In this document: in pieces, positions 25,899 through 35,015 of the stretch
How positions within the stretch are numbered: position 1 is the first letter of the stretch
Layout: each line of letters opens with the position of its first letter
Assembly (NCBI GenBank): GCA_048270425.1
Contig: JBLWSY010000004.1
Location: forward strand, 62,001 to 126,000
Origin: Oceanospirillum sp048270425
Lineage (GTDB): Bacteria > Pseudomonadota > Gammaproteobacteria > Pseudomonadales > Halomonadaceae
Direction of reading: 5' to 3'
DNA length: 64,000 nucleotides
Notes under the pieces: generated by a model
Seen by the model: only the letters and a program-made list of their open reading frames with translations
Told to the model about the DNA's origin: nothing
The model's database searches: none
Made by a program: the position numbers and the translations under genes

Positions 25899-26447
25899 TC
25901 AGAAGTTCATGACAAAACCGAAGTTAAGGCTGCTTTCCAGGTCATCGGAATTAGAACCTACATCGATTTCAATTTTGCGCCAGCCCAAATAGATATCCAC
26001 ATCTTTCAGTGCCTGATAGTAGGCGCGCAGAGACAGATCTGTCATACCGTCCAGATCACCGAAAGAGACAACTTTCGGCGCAAAATACGCATGACCACCA
26101 AAACGCATCTGCTGAAGATTGGCAAAAGACACACTGCCCTGAAGACCCAGACCGATGGCTGCACCATCAACATCACCGCTACCGGTAACACCGTAGGCAC
26201 GACCACCCACACCTACGCTGTAAGTCGCCGTATCTTCCTGAGTGTGCAGGCCGATATGCCCCACTAACGCATCAGCATCATTTTCTTCGTGATACAGAGC
26301 ACCTACCGCCATATTCAGACGGTTCTGCGGCAGCGGCGCATCGTACTCGGCACGGATAGTTTCATCGTTGATATTCAGGTCAATGGTGGCTGCCTGAGCG
26401 CTTACCGCCACACCTGCTGTTAGCGCTGCTAAAGCCAGTCGTTTCAT
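25899..26447 (-). CDS. YfaZ family outer membrane protein
   Basis: This 182-residue protein from ATG 26447 has a signal peptide (MKRLALAALTAGVAVSAQAA) followed by alternating beta-strand-like segments and a C-terminal aromatic (SLNFGFVMNF), as expected for an outer-membrane beta-barrel. It resembles YfaZ proteins; function is unknown. GAGG upstream supports this start over 26546. Confidence 0.8.
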   Translation of the reverse strand: MKRLALAALTAGVAVSAQAATIDLNINDETIRAEYDAPLPQNRLNMAVGALYHEENDADALVGHIGLHTQEDTATYSVGVGGRAYGVTGSGDVDGAAIGLGLQGSVSFANLQQMRFGGHAYFAPKVVSFGDLDGMTDLSLRAYYQALKDVDIYLGWRKIEIDVGSNSDDLESSLNFGFVMNF

Positions 26448-26526
26448 CACAAACCTCGAAAAATTGTTAATCAGTTGAGTCAAGCTGAAAGAATCGCAAT
26501 GGCGTCTAATATACGGCATATCGATC

Positions 26527-26566
26527 AGCTGAAAAAGCGCTAACAAAATGCCTGATTAGCGCTTTT
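26527..26566 (-). terminator. Rho-independent terminator of pyrE
   Basis: An 11-bp stem (26533-26543 with 26556-26566) is followed by a T-run when read on the minus strand. It lies just downstream of pyrE. Confidence 0.85.
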
Positions 26567-26581
26567 AGTCACAGGTTACCC

Positions 26582-27229
26582 TCAGATACCGTACTGTTCG
26601 CGATACTTGCGAATCGCATCGGCATGCTGCTGAGCGTTGTCGTCACCCTTCTCATCCAGATACTGCAGTACCTGTTCCAGAGTAATGATGCTGACCACAG
26701 GCATATTGAAGTCACGTTCGACTTCCTGAATAGCCGACAGTTCCCCTTTACCGCGCTCCTGACGATCCAGAGCGATCACCACGCCACCGGGCTGTGCGCC
26801 ATTGGCATCAATAATCTGCATCACTTCACGAATCGCAGTACCAGCAGTGATCACATCATCAATAATCAGCACTTTACCTTCCAGGTCCGCCCCTACCAGA
26901 ACGCCACCTTCGCCGTGATCTTTGGCCTCTTTGCGGTTAAACACATAAGGAACATCACGGTCGTGATGATCGGCTAGAGCAACGGCTGTTACGGCTGCCA
27001 GAGGGATACCTTTATAGGCCGGACCAAAGACAACATCATATTCAACTTTTGATGCAGAGATCGCCTGCGCGTAGAATCGGCCTAAACGGGCTAAAGCCTG
27101 ACCCGATTTGAACAAACCCGCATTAAAGAAATAGGGGCTGATTCGGCCGGATTTGAGGGTAAATTCGCCGAAACGTAGTACATTTTGCTCAATTGCAAAT
27201 TCAATAAACTCGCGCTGGTAGTCTTGCAT
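26582..27229 (-). CDS. pyrE: Orotate phosphoribosyltransferase
   Basis: This 215-residue type I PRTase converts orotate and PRPP to OMP in pyrimidine synthesis. The PRPP loop VLIIDDVITAGTAIRE, FGPAYKGIPL and the substrate segment RKEAKDHGEGG are intact. It is divergent from crc, as in Pseudomonas. Confidence 0.97.
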   Translation of the reverse strand: MQDYQREFIEFAIEQNVLRFGEFTLKSGRISPYFFNAGLFKSGQALARLGRFYAQAISASKVEYDVVFGPAYKGIPLAAVTAVALADHHDRDVPYVFNRKEAKDHGEGGVLVGADLEGKVLIIDDVITAGTAIREVMQIIDANGAQPGGVVIALDRQERGKGELSAIQEVERDFNMPVVSIITLEQVLQYLDEKGDDNAQQHADAIRKYREQYGI

Positions 27230-27319
27230 TCATAAACTCCGGTAGATTTGGCTGCTGAGTATTTACCAAAACGTCTAAAGCTCGGGTATCATACACGCTC
27301 GTCGTAGCAGGAACCACGT

Positions 27320-28081
27320 ATGAAGATCATCAACATTAACTTAAACGGCATTCGCCGGGCCGTAGACAGAGGCTTTCTGGACTGGCTTCAGCAGCAGGAT
27401 GCAGACGTTATCTGTGTTCAGAATCTGCAGGCCAAGTCCTATGAACTGGACGATTCCGTTCTCTATCCTCAGGGCTATGAAGGCTACTTTTTCGATGCCG
27501 ATCAGGATAATTTTGGCGGCGTAGGTGTTTATTGCCGCAAACTGCCAAAAGCGATCATGACAGGTCTTGGTTTTGAACAGGCTGATTTTGAAGGCCGCTT
27601 TATTCAGGCAGACTTCGATAAAGTCAGCATCGCGTCTTTTCTGATGCCGGACAACAGCGATCCTCAGGCAAAATATGCCTTTATGGAGCAGTTCAACGAG
27701 TATCTGAAAAAACTGCGCCGTAAGCGCCGTGAGCACATCATTTGCGGCAGCTGGTATATCGCGCACAAAACCATCGATCTGGCAGACTGGGCCAACAATC
27801 AGGACACACCGGGATTCCGTCCTGTTGAGCGCGCCTGGCTGGATCAGGTCTTCGGACCTATGGGCTTTCTGGATGCTTTCCGCGAGGTTAACCGCGATGA
27901 AGGCCAGTATTCCTGGTATCCGGAGCTGGATAAGCCCCGCAACCGTCAGGATGGATGGCGTATCGACTATCAGGTTACCGGCCCGAACATGCGCCGCAAT
28001 ATCGTCAACGCCTGGTTTGATACTCAGGCCAACTTCTCAGAGTTTGCACCTCTGGTAGTGGAATACGATATCGACCTGTAA
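27320..28081 (+). CDS. crc: Catabolite repression control protein Crc (degenerate exonuclease III fold)
   Basis: This 253-residue protein has the EEP/exonuclease III fold, but the catalytic residues are lost. The E34 equivalent is Q34 (VICVQNLQ), and the GDWN motif is GSWY (143-146). The C-terminal DH pair is replaced in EFAPLVVEYD. This matches Pseudomonas Crc (RRKRREHIICGS, GWRIDYQV), which acts with Hfq to block translation of catabolic mRNAs rather than cutting DNA. The pyrE-divergent position next to rph is also that of crc. An annotation as exodeoxyribonuclease III would be misleading. Confidence 0.9.
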   Translation: MKIININLNGIRRAVDRGFLDWLQQQDADVICVQNLQAKSYELDDSVLYPQGYEGYFFDADQDNFGGVGVYCRKLPKAIMTGLGFEQADFEGRFIQADFDKVSIASFLMPDNSDPQAKYAFMEQFNEYLKKLRRKRREHIICGSWYIAHKTIDLADWANNQDTPGFRPVERAWLDQVFGPMGFLDAFREVNRDEGQYSWYPELDKPRNRQDGWRIDYQVTGPNMRRNIVNAWFDTQANFSEFAPLVVEYDIDL

Positions 28082-28112
28082 TTTCTGTCTTCGCGGATAA
28101 AGCGAACAGAAA
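28082..28112 (+). other. Hairpin at the crc stop codon
   Basis: Outer arms tttctgt/acagaaa (28082-28088, 28106-28112) and an inner tcgc/gcga form a stem-loop immediately after the stop. There is no T-run, so it is perhaps an mRNA 3' stability element. The following 28113-28277 shows no gene I can support. Confidence 0.45.
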
Positions 28113-28277
28113 CCTGCACCTGCCGGACTTTTGTGTTTCAGATCTCCGACCCGGACAATGATCAGACTGAACACTAAAAGCAGGGTTCTGGCTTACGATG
28201 AACGCGGCGTGACTAAAATCACAATGAATCGCCGCCCAGAAGGTGCAGTGGTAGAAAGTGCAGTAGTAGAGAGACAG

Positions 28278-28324
28278 AAAAGCCCGTGCCGATTTCGCAA
28301 TGCGATAACGACACGGGCTTTTTC
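28278..28324. terminator. Bidirectional terminator between crc and rph
   Basis: An 11-bp stem pairs aaaagcccgtg with cacgggctttt (28278-28288, 28312-28322). It has a nested tcgca/tgcga hairpin and is followed by a T on the + strand. The genes are convergent. Confidence 0.8.
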
Positions 28325-28395
28325 ATGCCTGACAATTCAGCTTGCCACCCAACTGGTTACAGCTGACTCAGGCAAACAGCATCACAGGCAGCTGA

Positions 28396-29118
28396 TTACT
28401 CAGCCAGTACCTGCTGCTGAATCTCAAACAGTTCGGTACAGCCTTTCTTCGCCAGTTCCAGCATCGCCAGCAGCTCTTCCTGAGTATAAGGCGCGCCTTC
28501 TGCTGTGCCCTGAACCTCAATAAAGCCACCCTGATCGGTCATCACCACGTTCATATCGGTTTCGGCAGAAGAATCTTCCGGGTAATCCAGATCCAGTACC
28601 GGCTCACCTTTGTAAACGCCCACAGAGATCGAAGCGATCATCTGCTTCAGAGGATCAGCTTTAATCATCTTCTCACGCTGCATCCAACGGATCGCATCTA
28701 CCAGCGCCACACAGGCACCTGTGATCGACGCGGTACGGGTGCCGCCATCAGCCTGAATCACATCACAATCGATCTGAATAGTATGCTCGCCCAGAGCTTC
28801 CATATCGACTGCGGCACGCAGGGAACGACCGATCAGGCGCTGAATCTCCTGAGTTCGGCCCGACTGCTTACCACGAGCCGCTTCACGGCCCATACGGCTA
28901 CCGGTAGAACGTGGCAACATGCCGTATTCAGCCGTCACCCAGCCCTGATTTTTGCCACGCAGAAAACGCGGTACAGAAGCATCAACGGATGCCGTGCAGA
29001 TCACTTTTGTATTACCAAATTCAACCAGCACAGAACCTTCTGCATGACAGGTATAATTGCGGGTGATTTTCACCTCGCGCATCGCATCAGATGCACGTCC
29101 ACTTGGACGAGAAACCAT
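28396..29118 (-). CDS. rph: Ribonuclease PH
   Basis: This 240-residue phosphorolytic 3'-5' exoribonuclease trims tRNA 3' ends. It begins with RPSGRASDAMREVKITRNY; RSTGSRMGREAARGKQSGRTQEIQRLIGRSLR and QADGGTRTASITGA are classic. Length is normal, and unlike some E. coli K-12 strains there is no frameshift. It is divergent from yicC. Confidence 0.97.
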   Translation of the reverse strand: MVSRPSGRASDAMREVKITRNYTCHAEGSVLVEFGNTKVICTASVDASVPRFLRGKNQGWVTAEYGMLPRSTGSRMGREAARGKQSGRTQEIQRLIGRSLRAAVDMEALGEHTIQIDCDVIQADGGTRTASITGACVALVDAIRWMQREKMIKADPLKQMIASISVGVYKGEPVLDLDYPEDSSAETDMNVVMTDQGGFIEVQGTAEGAPYTQEELLAMLELAKKGCTELFEIQQQVLAE

Positions 29119-29561
29119 AGAACACCTTTTCGTTTGTTTAATTGAAAATCAAATAGGTTAAAACCGAAGATCGTGTTTCGACGCTTAAAACGATCAAGAC
29201 TAAAAAAGCGAAACGAAACAGTAGCAGGCAAAAGCCCAAATAGTGATGACGCCGATACCCTCTGAAATGATCGCACTGACAACATGACCATTCGAAAGCA
29301 CCCACGCAAAGATCAGATGCGCCAATTATACACGTTAAGCCGACACCCGCAGAGACTTTCCCCCGATTAACGCCACCGGCAGCGCCATTTAGGACTTAAA
29401 ATCAACCCTACCCAGCTAAGGCGGTCACGCTTCAATGCCTAAGTCTGCTAAACATTAGCCCGCGCTTTCGCTAAACTAGCGCCAGCATAAAAAGCCTAAA
29501 AGTGGCGCTGACTTTTATCCGATATCAGCCCAACAGCCCCAACATCCGACCGGAGCACATA
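29119..29561. promoter_or_regulatory. Divergent rph/yicC promoter region
   Basis: This gap is 443 bases long. On the minus strand a perfect -10 TATAAT lies at 29330-29325, giving rph a leader of about 200 bases; the -35 box is weak. Near yicC, a gcgct/agcgc stem lies at about 29462-29484. I see no open reading frame with a convincing start and no known RNA family. Confidence 0.4.
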
Positions 29562-30425
29562 ATGACTCACAGCATGACCGCCTTTACCCGTCAGGAAGAA
29601 CAGCATCCCTGGGGCACTCTCAGCTGGGAGATCCGCTCGGTTAACCAACGCTTTCTGGAACCTCACTTCCGCCTGCCAGATACTCTGCGCGAGCTGGAAC
29701 CTGCCATCCGTGACCTGCAGCGTAAAAGCCTGAACCGGGGCAAAGTAGAATCCGTGCTGCGCTTCCATCCGGCACAGGTCAGCGACAGCCTCAACATCGA
29801 CGAACAGCTGGTCAAACAACTGGCCAGCGCCGCCGAAACCATCAGTAGCCACCTGAGCAAGCCGGGTTCCATCAACCCACTGCAGATCATGCAGTGGCCG
29901 GGGGTACTGCAGAATGAAGAAGTGGATGCCGATCAGCTGAAAAAAGCCGCTCTTGAGCTGTACAAAAAAGGCCTGAAAGACCTGATCGACATGCGCGCGC
30001 GGGAAGGGGAAGAACTGGCCAACCTGATCAACCAGCGATTGGATGGCATCGACGCTATCGTCGTACAGGTTCGCGCCGCACTACCGGGAATTCTGGAACG
30101 CCAGCGCCAGTTGATTCTGGATAAGCTGGACAGCATCAAAGACGACCTCGACCCGGCCCGCCTTGAGCAGGAGATGGTACTTGTCGCCAACAAAACCGAC
30201 GTCGCCGAAGAACTCGACCGACTGGAAACCCACGTTAACGAAGTACGCCGCACCCTGAAGAAAAAAGAACCCGTGGGTCGCCGCCTCGACTTCCTGATGC
30301 AGGAACTGAACCGCGAAGCCAACACCCTGGCGTCAAAGTCCATCGTCACCGAGACAACCCAGTGTGCCGTGGAACTGAAAGTGTTGATTGAGCAGATGCG
30401 AGAGCAGATTCAGAATATTGAGTGA
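29562..30425 (+). CDS. yicC: YicC family endoribonuclease
   Basis: This 287-residue protein has an N-terminal YicC domain (MTHSMTAFTRQEEQHPWGTLSWEIRSVNQRFLE) and a C-terminal DUF1732 domain (GRRLDFLMQELNREANTLASKS). Members are endoribonucleases that cleave RNAs, including the sRNA RyhB in E. coli. ATG 29562 has GGAG 6 bases upstream and is chosen over 29502. In related genomes gmk follows soon after; here about 20 kb of other DNA intervenes. Confidence 0.93.
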   Translation: MTHSMTAFTRQEEQHPWGTLSWEIRSVNQRFLEPHFRLPDTLRELEPAIRDLQRKSLNRGKVESVLRFHPAQVSDSLNIDEQLVKQLASAAETISSHLSKPGSINPLQIMQWPGVLQNEEVDADQLKKAALELYKKGLKDLIDMRAREGEELANLINQRLDGIDAIVVQVRAALPGILERQRQLILDKLDSIKDDLDPARLEQEMVLVANKTDVAEELDRLETHVNEVRRTLKKKEPVGRRLDFLMQELNREANTLASKSIVTETTQCAVELKVLIEQMREQIQNIE

Positions 30426-30474
30426 TCAGCAAAACAAAAAATGACTCAGAATTTACACAAATGGATATTGCTAT

Positions 30475-30503
30475 AGCAGTGGCGAGGGACGCCTCTGCTT
30501 ACT
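30475..30503 (+). terminator. Possible terminator after yicC
   Basis: The stem agcag-t-ggcg (30475-30484) pairs with cgcc-t-ctgct (30490-30499) across a 5-base loop, with one T-T mismatch. It is followed by tactttt. It marks the boundary between the conserved chromosome and the inserted island. Confidence 0.5.
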
Positions 30504-30527
30504 TTTGTAAACACGGAGCCTCTCCAA

Positions 30528-33326
30528 ATGCCAGCAACGGAACAACAAACAAGAGCACAGCTCATTGACAAACAGCTTCTGCTGGCAGGATGGAATGTAA
30601 AAGATCCAACGCAGGTTGTTGAAGAGTTCGATATTGTTACAGCCTTGCCCGAAGGTATAGCCGAGCCGCACACTAAGTACAAAAGCCATCAATTCAGTGA
30701 CTATGTCCTGCTAGGGAAAGATGGCAAACCACTAGCTGTGGTAGAAGCCAAGAAAACTGCCAAAGATGCTGCTATCGGCCGCGAGCAAGCCAAACAATAC
30801 TGTTACAACATCCAAAAGCAATTGGGTGGCGAGCTGCCATTCTGCTTTTACACCAATGGGCATGAGCTTTACTTTTGGGATTTGGAGAATGCTCCACCGC
30901 GCAAGGTTGTTGGTTTTCCTACGCGGGATGATTTAGAACGCTTCGCTTACATTCGCCGCAATCGTAAGCCACTCACGCAAGAGTTTATCAATACATCCAT
31001 TGCCGGGCGCGATTACCAAATCCGCGCCATTCGTTCCGTACTCGAAGGTATCGAACAAAAGAAGCGAGACTTCCTGCTGGTAATGGCAACCGGTACCGGC
31101 AAAACCCGTACCTGTATCGCCCTTACCGATGTGCTGATGCGAGCTGGCCATGCCGAAAAAGTGTTGTTTTTGGTAGATCGCATCGCCCTGCGCGAACAAG
31201 CACTGGCCGCTTTCAAAGAACACATGCCCAACGAACCGCGCTGGCCCAATGTGGGCGAAAAGTTAATCGCCAAAGACCGGCGCGTGTATGTAGCTACCTA
31301 CCCGACCATGCTCAATATCATCCGCGATGAGTCACAACATCTCTCGCCGCACTTTTTCGATTTTATCGTGGTCGATGAAAGCCACCGCTCCATCTACAAT
31401 ACTTTTGGTGAAGTTCTCGATTACTTTAAAACCATCACGCTGGGTTTAACCGCCACGCCTACCGACATTATCGACCACAACACCTTTGAGCTGTTTCACT
31501 GCGAAGATGGTATCCCCACCTTTGCCTACACCTACGAAGAAGCAGTCAACAACGTGCCGCCCTACCTCTGCAATTTTCAGGTGATGAAAATTCAGACCAA
31601 GTTCCAGATGGAAGGCATCAGCAAGCGCACTATCTCATTAGAAGACCAGAAAAAACTGATCCTGCAGGGTAAAGAGATCGAAGACATCAACTTCGAAGGC
31701 ACGCAGCTGGAAAAACAGGTCGTTAACAAGGGCACCAATACCCTGATCGTGCGCGAATTTATGGAAGAAGCCATTAAAGACGCCAACGGCGTGCTGCCCG
31801 GCAAAACCATCTTCTTCTGCGCCACAAAAGCCCATGCGCGGCGAATGGAAGAGATCTTCGACAAGCTCTACCCGCAGTATAATGGCGAGCTTGCCAAGGT
31901 ACTGGTATCGGATGATCCACGTGTTTACGGCAAAGGCGGACTGCTCGACCAGTTCACCAATAGCGACATGCCGCGCATTGCCATCAGTGTGGATATGCTC
32001 GATACCGGTATCGACGTGCGCGAAATCGTCAACCTCGTGTTTGCCAAACCCGTTTACTCCTACACCAAGTTCTGGCAAATGGTCGGACGCGGCACGCGCT
32101 TGCTGGAGATCAGCAAACCCAAGCTGTGGTGTCTGGAAAAAGACGTCTTTTTGATTCTCGACTGCTGGGATAATTTTGAATACTTCAAACTCAATCCCAA
32201 AGGTAAAGAGCTCAAACCACAGCAGCCCTTGCCAGTTAAGCTAGTTGGATTACGGCTGGATAAGATCGAAGCCGCCAATGACGCTGGCCTTGGCGATACG
32301 GCATCGCGCGAAGTTGCCAAGCTGCGCACGCAAATTGCTGCTTTGCCACAAAATTCCATCGTCATCAAAGAAGCCGCTGCACAGCTGACACGCCTCGACG
32401 ATGAGAACTTCTGGCTCACGCTCAACCACGACAAGCTCGAATTTCTGCGGGCTGAAATCAAACCATTATTTCGCACCGTCTCCGAAGCTGATTTCAAAGC
32501 CATGCGTTTTGAGCGTGATGTGCTGGAATACTCGCTGGCAATGCTACAGGAAGAAAAAGAACAAGCTGAAACCCTCAAGGAAAGCATCGTCGAGCAAATC
32601 AGTGAACTGCCGTTATCGGTGCCGTTTGTCAAACTCGAAGAGGAACTGATCCGCGCCGCGCAAACACCGCTGCATTGGGGAAAGGCCGACGAAGATCGCT
32701 TTGATGAAATGGTCGCCAAACTTGGCCCGCTCATGAAATTCCGCGAGCAAGATAACGGGCAAGAGCAAACCCATCTTGATCTAATGGACGAGCTGCACAA
32801 AAAAGAATGGGTAGAATTTGGCCCGCAAAACGAAGCGGTCAGTGTGACGCGTTACCGTGAAATGGTCGAAAGCCTCATCACCGAACTTACCGAGCATAAC
32901 CCAATACTACAAAAGCTTAAAAATGGCGAAGCGGTCAACAGCGACGAAGCCAATCAATTAGCAGAGTTACTGAACGAAGAACAGCCGCACATTACCGAAA
33001 ACCTACTGCGCCAAGTATACAAAAACCGCAAGGCACGTTTTATTCAGTTTATTCGCCACATTCTGGGCATCGAAGTGTTAAAAAGCTTCCCTGATGAAGT
33101 CAGCGCCGCCTTTGAGCAATTTATTCGTGCCCATAGCACGCTCAACAGCCGCCAGCTGGAATTTTTAAACCTGCTGAAAAACTTCATTATCGAACGCGAA
33201 AAGGTCGAGAAAAAAGATTTAATTAAAGCCCCCTTTACAGTGATTCACCCACAGGGCATACGTGGGGTATTCAGCCCTACCGAAATCAACGACATTCTGC
33301 AGCTAGCGCAAACGCTGGCCGCTTAA
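30528..33326 (+). CDS. hsdR: Type I restriction enzyme, R (motor/nuclease) subunit
   Basis: This 932-residue protein has an N-terminal PD-(D/E)xK nuclease (DYVLLGKDGKPLAVVEAKK). A superfamily 2 helicase motor follows: Walker A MATGTGKT (186-193), DESH box (283-286), GLTATPTD, DMLDTGIDV and MVGRGTRL. An EcoEI-type C-terminal domain binds the modification complex. It translocates DNA from an unmethylated site and cuts at a distance. It is the first gene of a compact operon, 12 bases before hsdM. Length and layout suggest the EcoAI/EcoEI (type IB) group. Confidence 0.95.
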   Translation: MPATEQQTRAQLIDKQLLLAGWNVKDPTQVVEEFDIVTALPEGIAEPHTKYKSHQFSDYVLLGKDGKPLAVVEAKKTAKDAAIGREQAKQYCYNIQKQLGGELPFCFYTNGHELYFWDLENAPPRKVVGFPTRDDLERFAYIRRNRKPLTQEFINTSIAGRDYQIRAIRSVLEGIEQKKRDFLLVMATGTGKTRTCIALTDVLMRAGHAEKVLFLVDRIALREQALAAFKEHMPNEPRWPNVGEKLIAKDRRVYVATYPTMLNIIRDESQHLSPHFFDFIVVDESHRSIYNTFGEVLDYFKTITLGLTATPTDIIDHNTFELFHCEDGIPTFAYTYEEAVNNVPPYLCNFQVMKIQTKFQMEGISKRTISLEDQKKLILQGKEIEDINFEGTQLEKQVVNKGTNTLIVREFMEEAIKDANGVLPGKTIFFCATKAHARRMEEIFDKLYPQYNGELAKVLVSDDPRVYGKGGLLDQFTNSDMPRIAISVDMLDTGIDVREIVNLVFAKPVYSYTKFWQMVGRGTRLLEISKPKLWCLEKDVFLILDCWDNFEYFKLNPKGKELKPQQPLPVKLVGLRLDKIEAANDAGLGDTASREVAKLRTQIAALPQNSIVIKEAAAQLTRLDDENFWLTLNHDKLEFLRAEIKPLFRTVSEADFKAMRFERDVLEYSLAMLQEEKEQAETLKESIVEQISELPLSVPFVKLEEELIRAAQTPLHWGKADEDRFDEMVAKLGPLMKFREQDNGQEQTHLDLMDELHKKEWVEFGPQNEAVSVTRYREMVESLITELTEHNPILQKLKNGEAVNSDEANQLAELLNEEQPHITENLLRQVYKNRKARFIQFIRHILGIEVLKSFPDEVSAAFEQFIRAHSTLNSRQLEFLNLLKNFIIEREKVEKKDLIKAPFTVIHPQGIRGVFSPTEINDILQLAQTLAA

Positions 33327-33338
33327 CAAGGTAAAACC

Positions 33339-35015
33339 ATGTTACAGAACAACCCTGAACTCAAAAGCAAAATCGACCAGCTATGGAATAAATTCTGGAG
33401 CAGCGGTATCAGTAACCCGCTCACTGCCATTGAGCAAATCACCTACTTGCTGTTTATGAAGCGCCTCGATGAGCTGGATTTAAAACGCCAGGCCGACGCC
33501 GAGTGGACAGAAGAAGCCTATACTTCCAAGTTCGAGGGCCAATGGATTCCACCGGAATACCGTAATCAGGAAAAGCCCGAACAGTACGCCATTGAAAAAC
33601 GCACCCTGCGCTGGAGCGAATTCAAGCGCATGCAGGCCGAAGAGATGCTGCAGCATGTGCAAGGCAAAGTATTCCCGTTTTTAAAAGACTTAAACGGCGC
33701 AGAAAGCAACTTTACCCACCATATGAAAAACGCTGTGTTTATTATCCCTAAACCGGCGCTTTTGGTCGAAGCGGTTAAAACCATCGACGACATCTTTGTC
33801 GTCATGGAAAAAGACTCCGAGGAAAAAGGCCAGGCCTTTCAGGATATTCAGGGTGATGTCTATGAAATGCTGCTGTCAGAAATTGCCACCGCAGGAAAAA
33901 ACGGCCAGTTCCGAACGCCTCGCCATATCATCAAGCTCCTGGCCGACTTGGTGCAGCCACAACTGGGCCACAAAATTGCCGACCCAGCCTGTGGTTCCGG
34001 CGGTTTTCTGCTGGGGGCTTATCAATACATTGTTACGCAACTGGCAATACAAGCTGGCGCAAACAATCTCACACCTGATGAAGATGGCTTTGTGCGCACC
34101 TCCATCGCTGCCGCGCTTACCGAACAAGCGCAAGCCACTTTAAGTGCTTCACTATGGGGTTACGACATCGATAGCACCATGGTGCGCTTGGGGCTAATGA
34201 ACCTGATGATGCACGGCATTGACGAGCCGAATATCGACTACAAGGATACCCTCAGCAAAAGCTACAACCAGGAAGCAGAATACGACATCATCATGGCCAA
34301 CCCGCCCTTTACCGGTAGCATCGATAAAGGCGACATCAACGAAAACCTGCAACTCTCAACGACTAAATCTGAACTGTTGTTTGTAGAGAACATCTACCGC
34401 CTATTGAAAAAAGGCGGTACAGCAGGCGTCATTATCCCGCAAGGCGTACTGTTCGGTTCAGGCAAAGCCTTTAAGGATTTACGCAAAATTTTGGTGGAAC
34501 GTTGCGATTTAAAAGCGGTGATCACCCTGCCAAGTGGTGTATTTAAACCCTATGCAGGTGTGAGTACCGCCATTTTGTTATTTACCAAAGTCTGGGGGCC
34601 AAAAGAAAAAGTTACCCAACCCGCCACCGACAACGTGTGGTTTTACGAAATGGCCGCCGATGGTTATTCGCTGGATGACAAGCGCACAAAACAGAAGACG
34701 TCTGATGGAAAAGACAATTGGGGCGATCTGCAAGACATTATCGAAAAATACCATGCCCGTAATTCCGAGAAAAACACCGACCGCACCGCCAAATACTTTA
34801 TGGTGCCACGCAGTGACATCGAAACAGAAGGTTATGACCTGTCATTAAGCCGCTACAAAGAAGATGTGTTTGAAGAAGTGCATTACGACGCACCCGGCGT
34901 GATTTTAAATCGCCTGCTACAGGCCGAAGTGGGAGACGTGGAGGATGCAGAACTCGCCAATGTGCAAAGTGGCATTGTGCGTGAGTTGTTGGAGCTGAAG
35001 GGGATGGTGGGATGA
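33339..35015 (+). CDS. hsdM: Type I restriction-modification, M (adenine methyltransferase) subunit
   Basis: This 558-residue N6-adenine methyltransferase has an N-terminal HsdM_N helical domain (WSSGISNPLTAIEQITYLLFMKRLDEL). The SAM motif ADPACGSGGFLLGA lies near residue 215 and catalytic NPPF at 321-324. It protects host DNA and forms the M2S core. Its stop overlaps the hsdS start (ATGA). Confidence 0.96.
   Translation: MLQNNPELKSKIDQLWNKFWSSGISNPLTAIEQITYLLFMKRLDELDLKRQADAEWTEEAYTSKFEGQWIPPEYRNQEKPEQYAIEKRTLRWSEFKRMQAEEMLQHVQGKVFPFLKDLNGAESNFTHHMKNAVFIIPKPALLVEAVKTIDDIFVVMEKDSEEKGQAFQDIQGDVYEMLLSEIATAGKNGQFRTPRHIIKLLADLVQPQLGHKIADPACGSGGFLLGAYQYIVTQLAIQAGANNLTPDEDGFVRTSIAAALTEQAQATLSASLWGYDIDSTMVRLGLMNLMMHGIDEPNIDYKDTLSKSYNQEAEYDIIMANPPFTGSIDKGDINENLQLSTTKSELLFVENIYRLLKKGGTAGVIIPQGVLFGSGKAFKDLRKILVERCDLKAVITLPSGVFKPYAGVSTAILLFTKVWGPKEKVTQPATDNVWFYEMAADGYSLDDKRTKQKTSDGKDNWGDLQDIIEKYHARNSEKNTDRTAKYFMVPRSDIETEGYDLSLSRYKEDVFEEVHYDAPGVILNRLLQAEVGDVEDAELANVQSGIVRELLELKGMVG

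Noticed and set aside
27320..28081. Exodeoxyribonuclease III (xthA)
   Set aside because: The catalytic Glu, Asp-Trp-Asn and Asp-His residues are all replaced, as in Crc.
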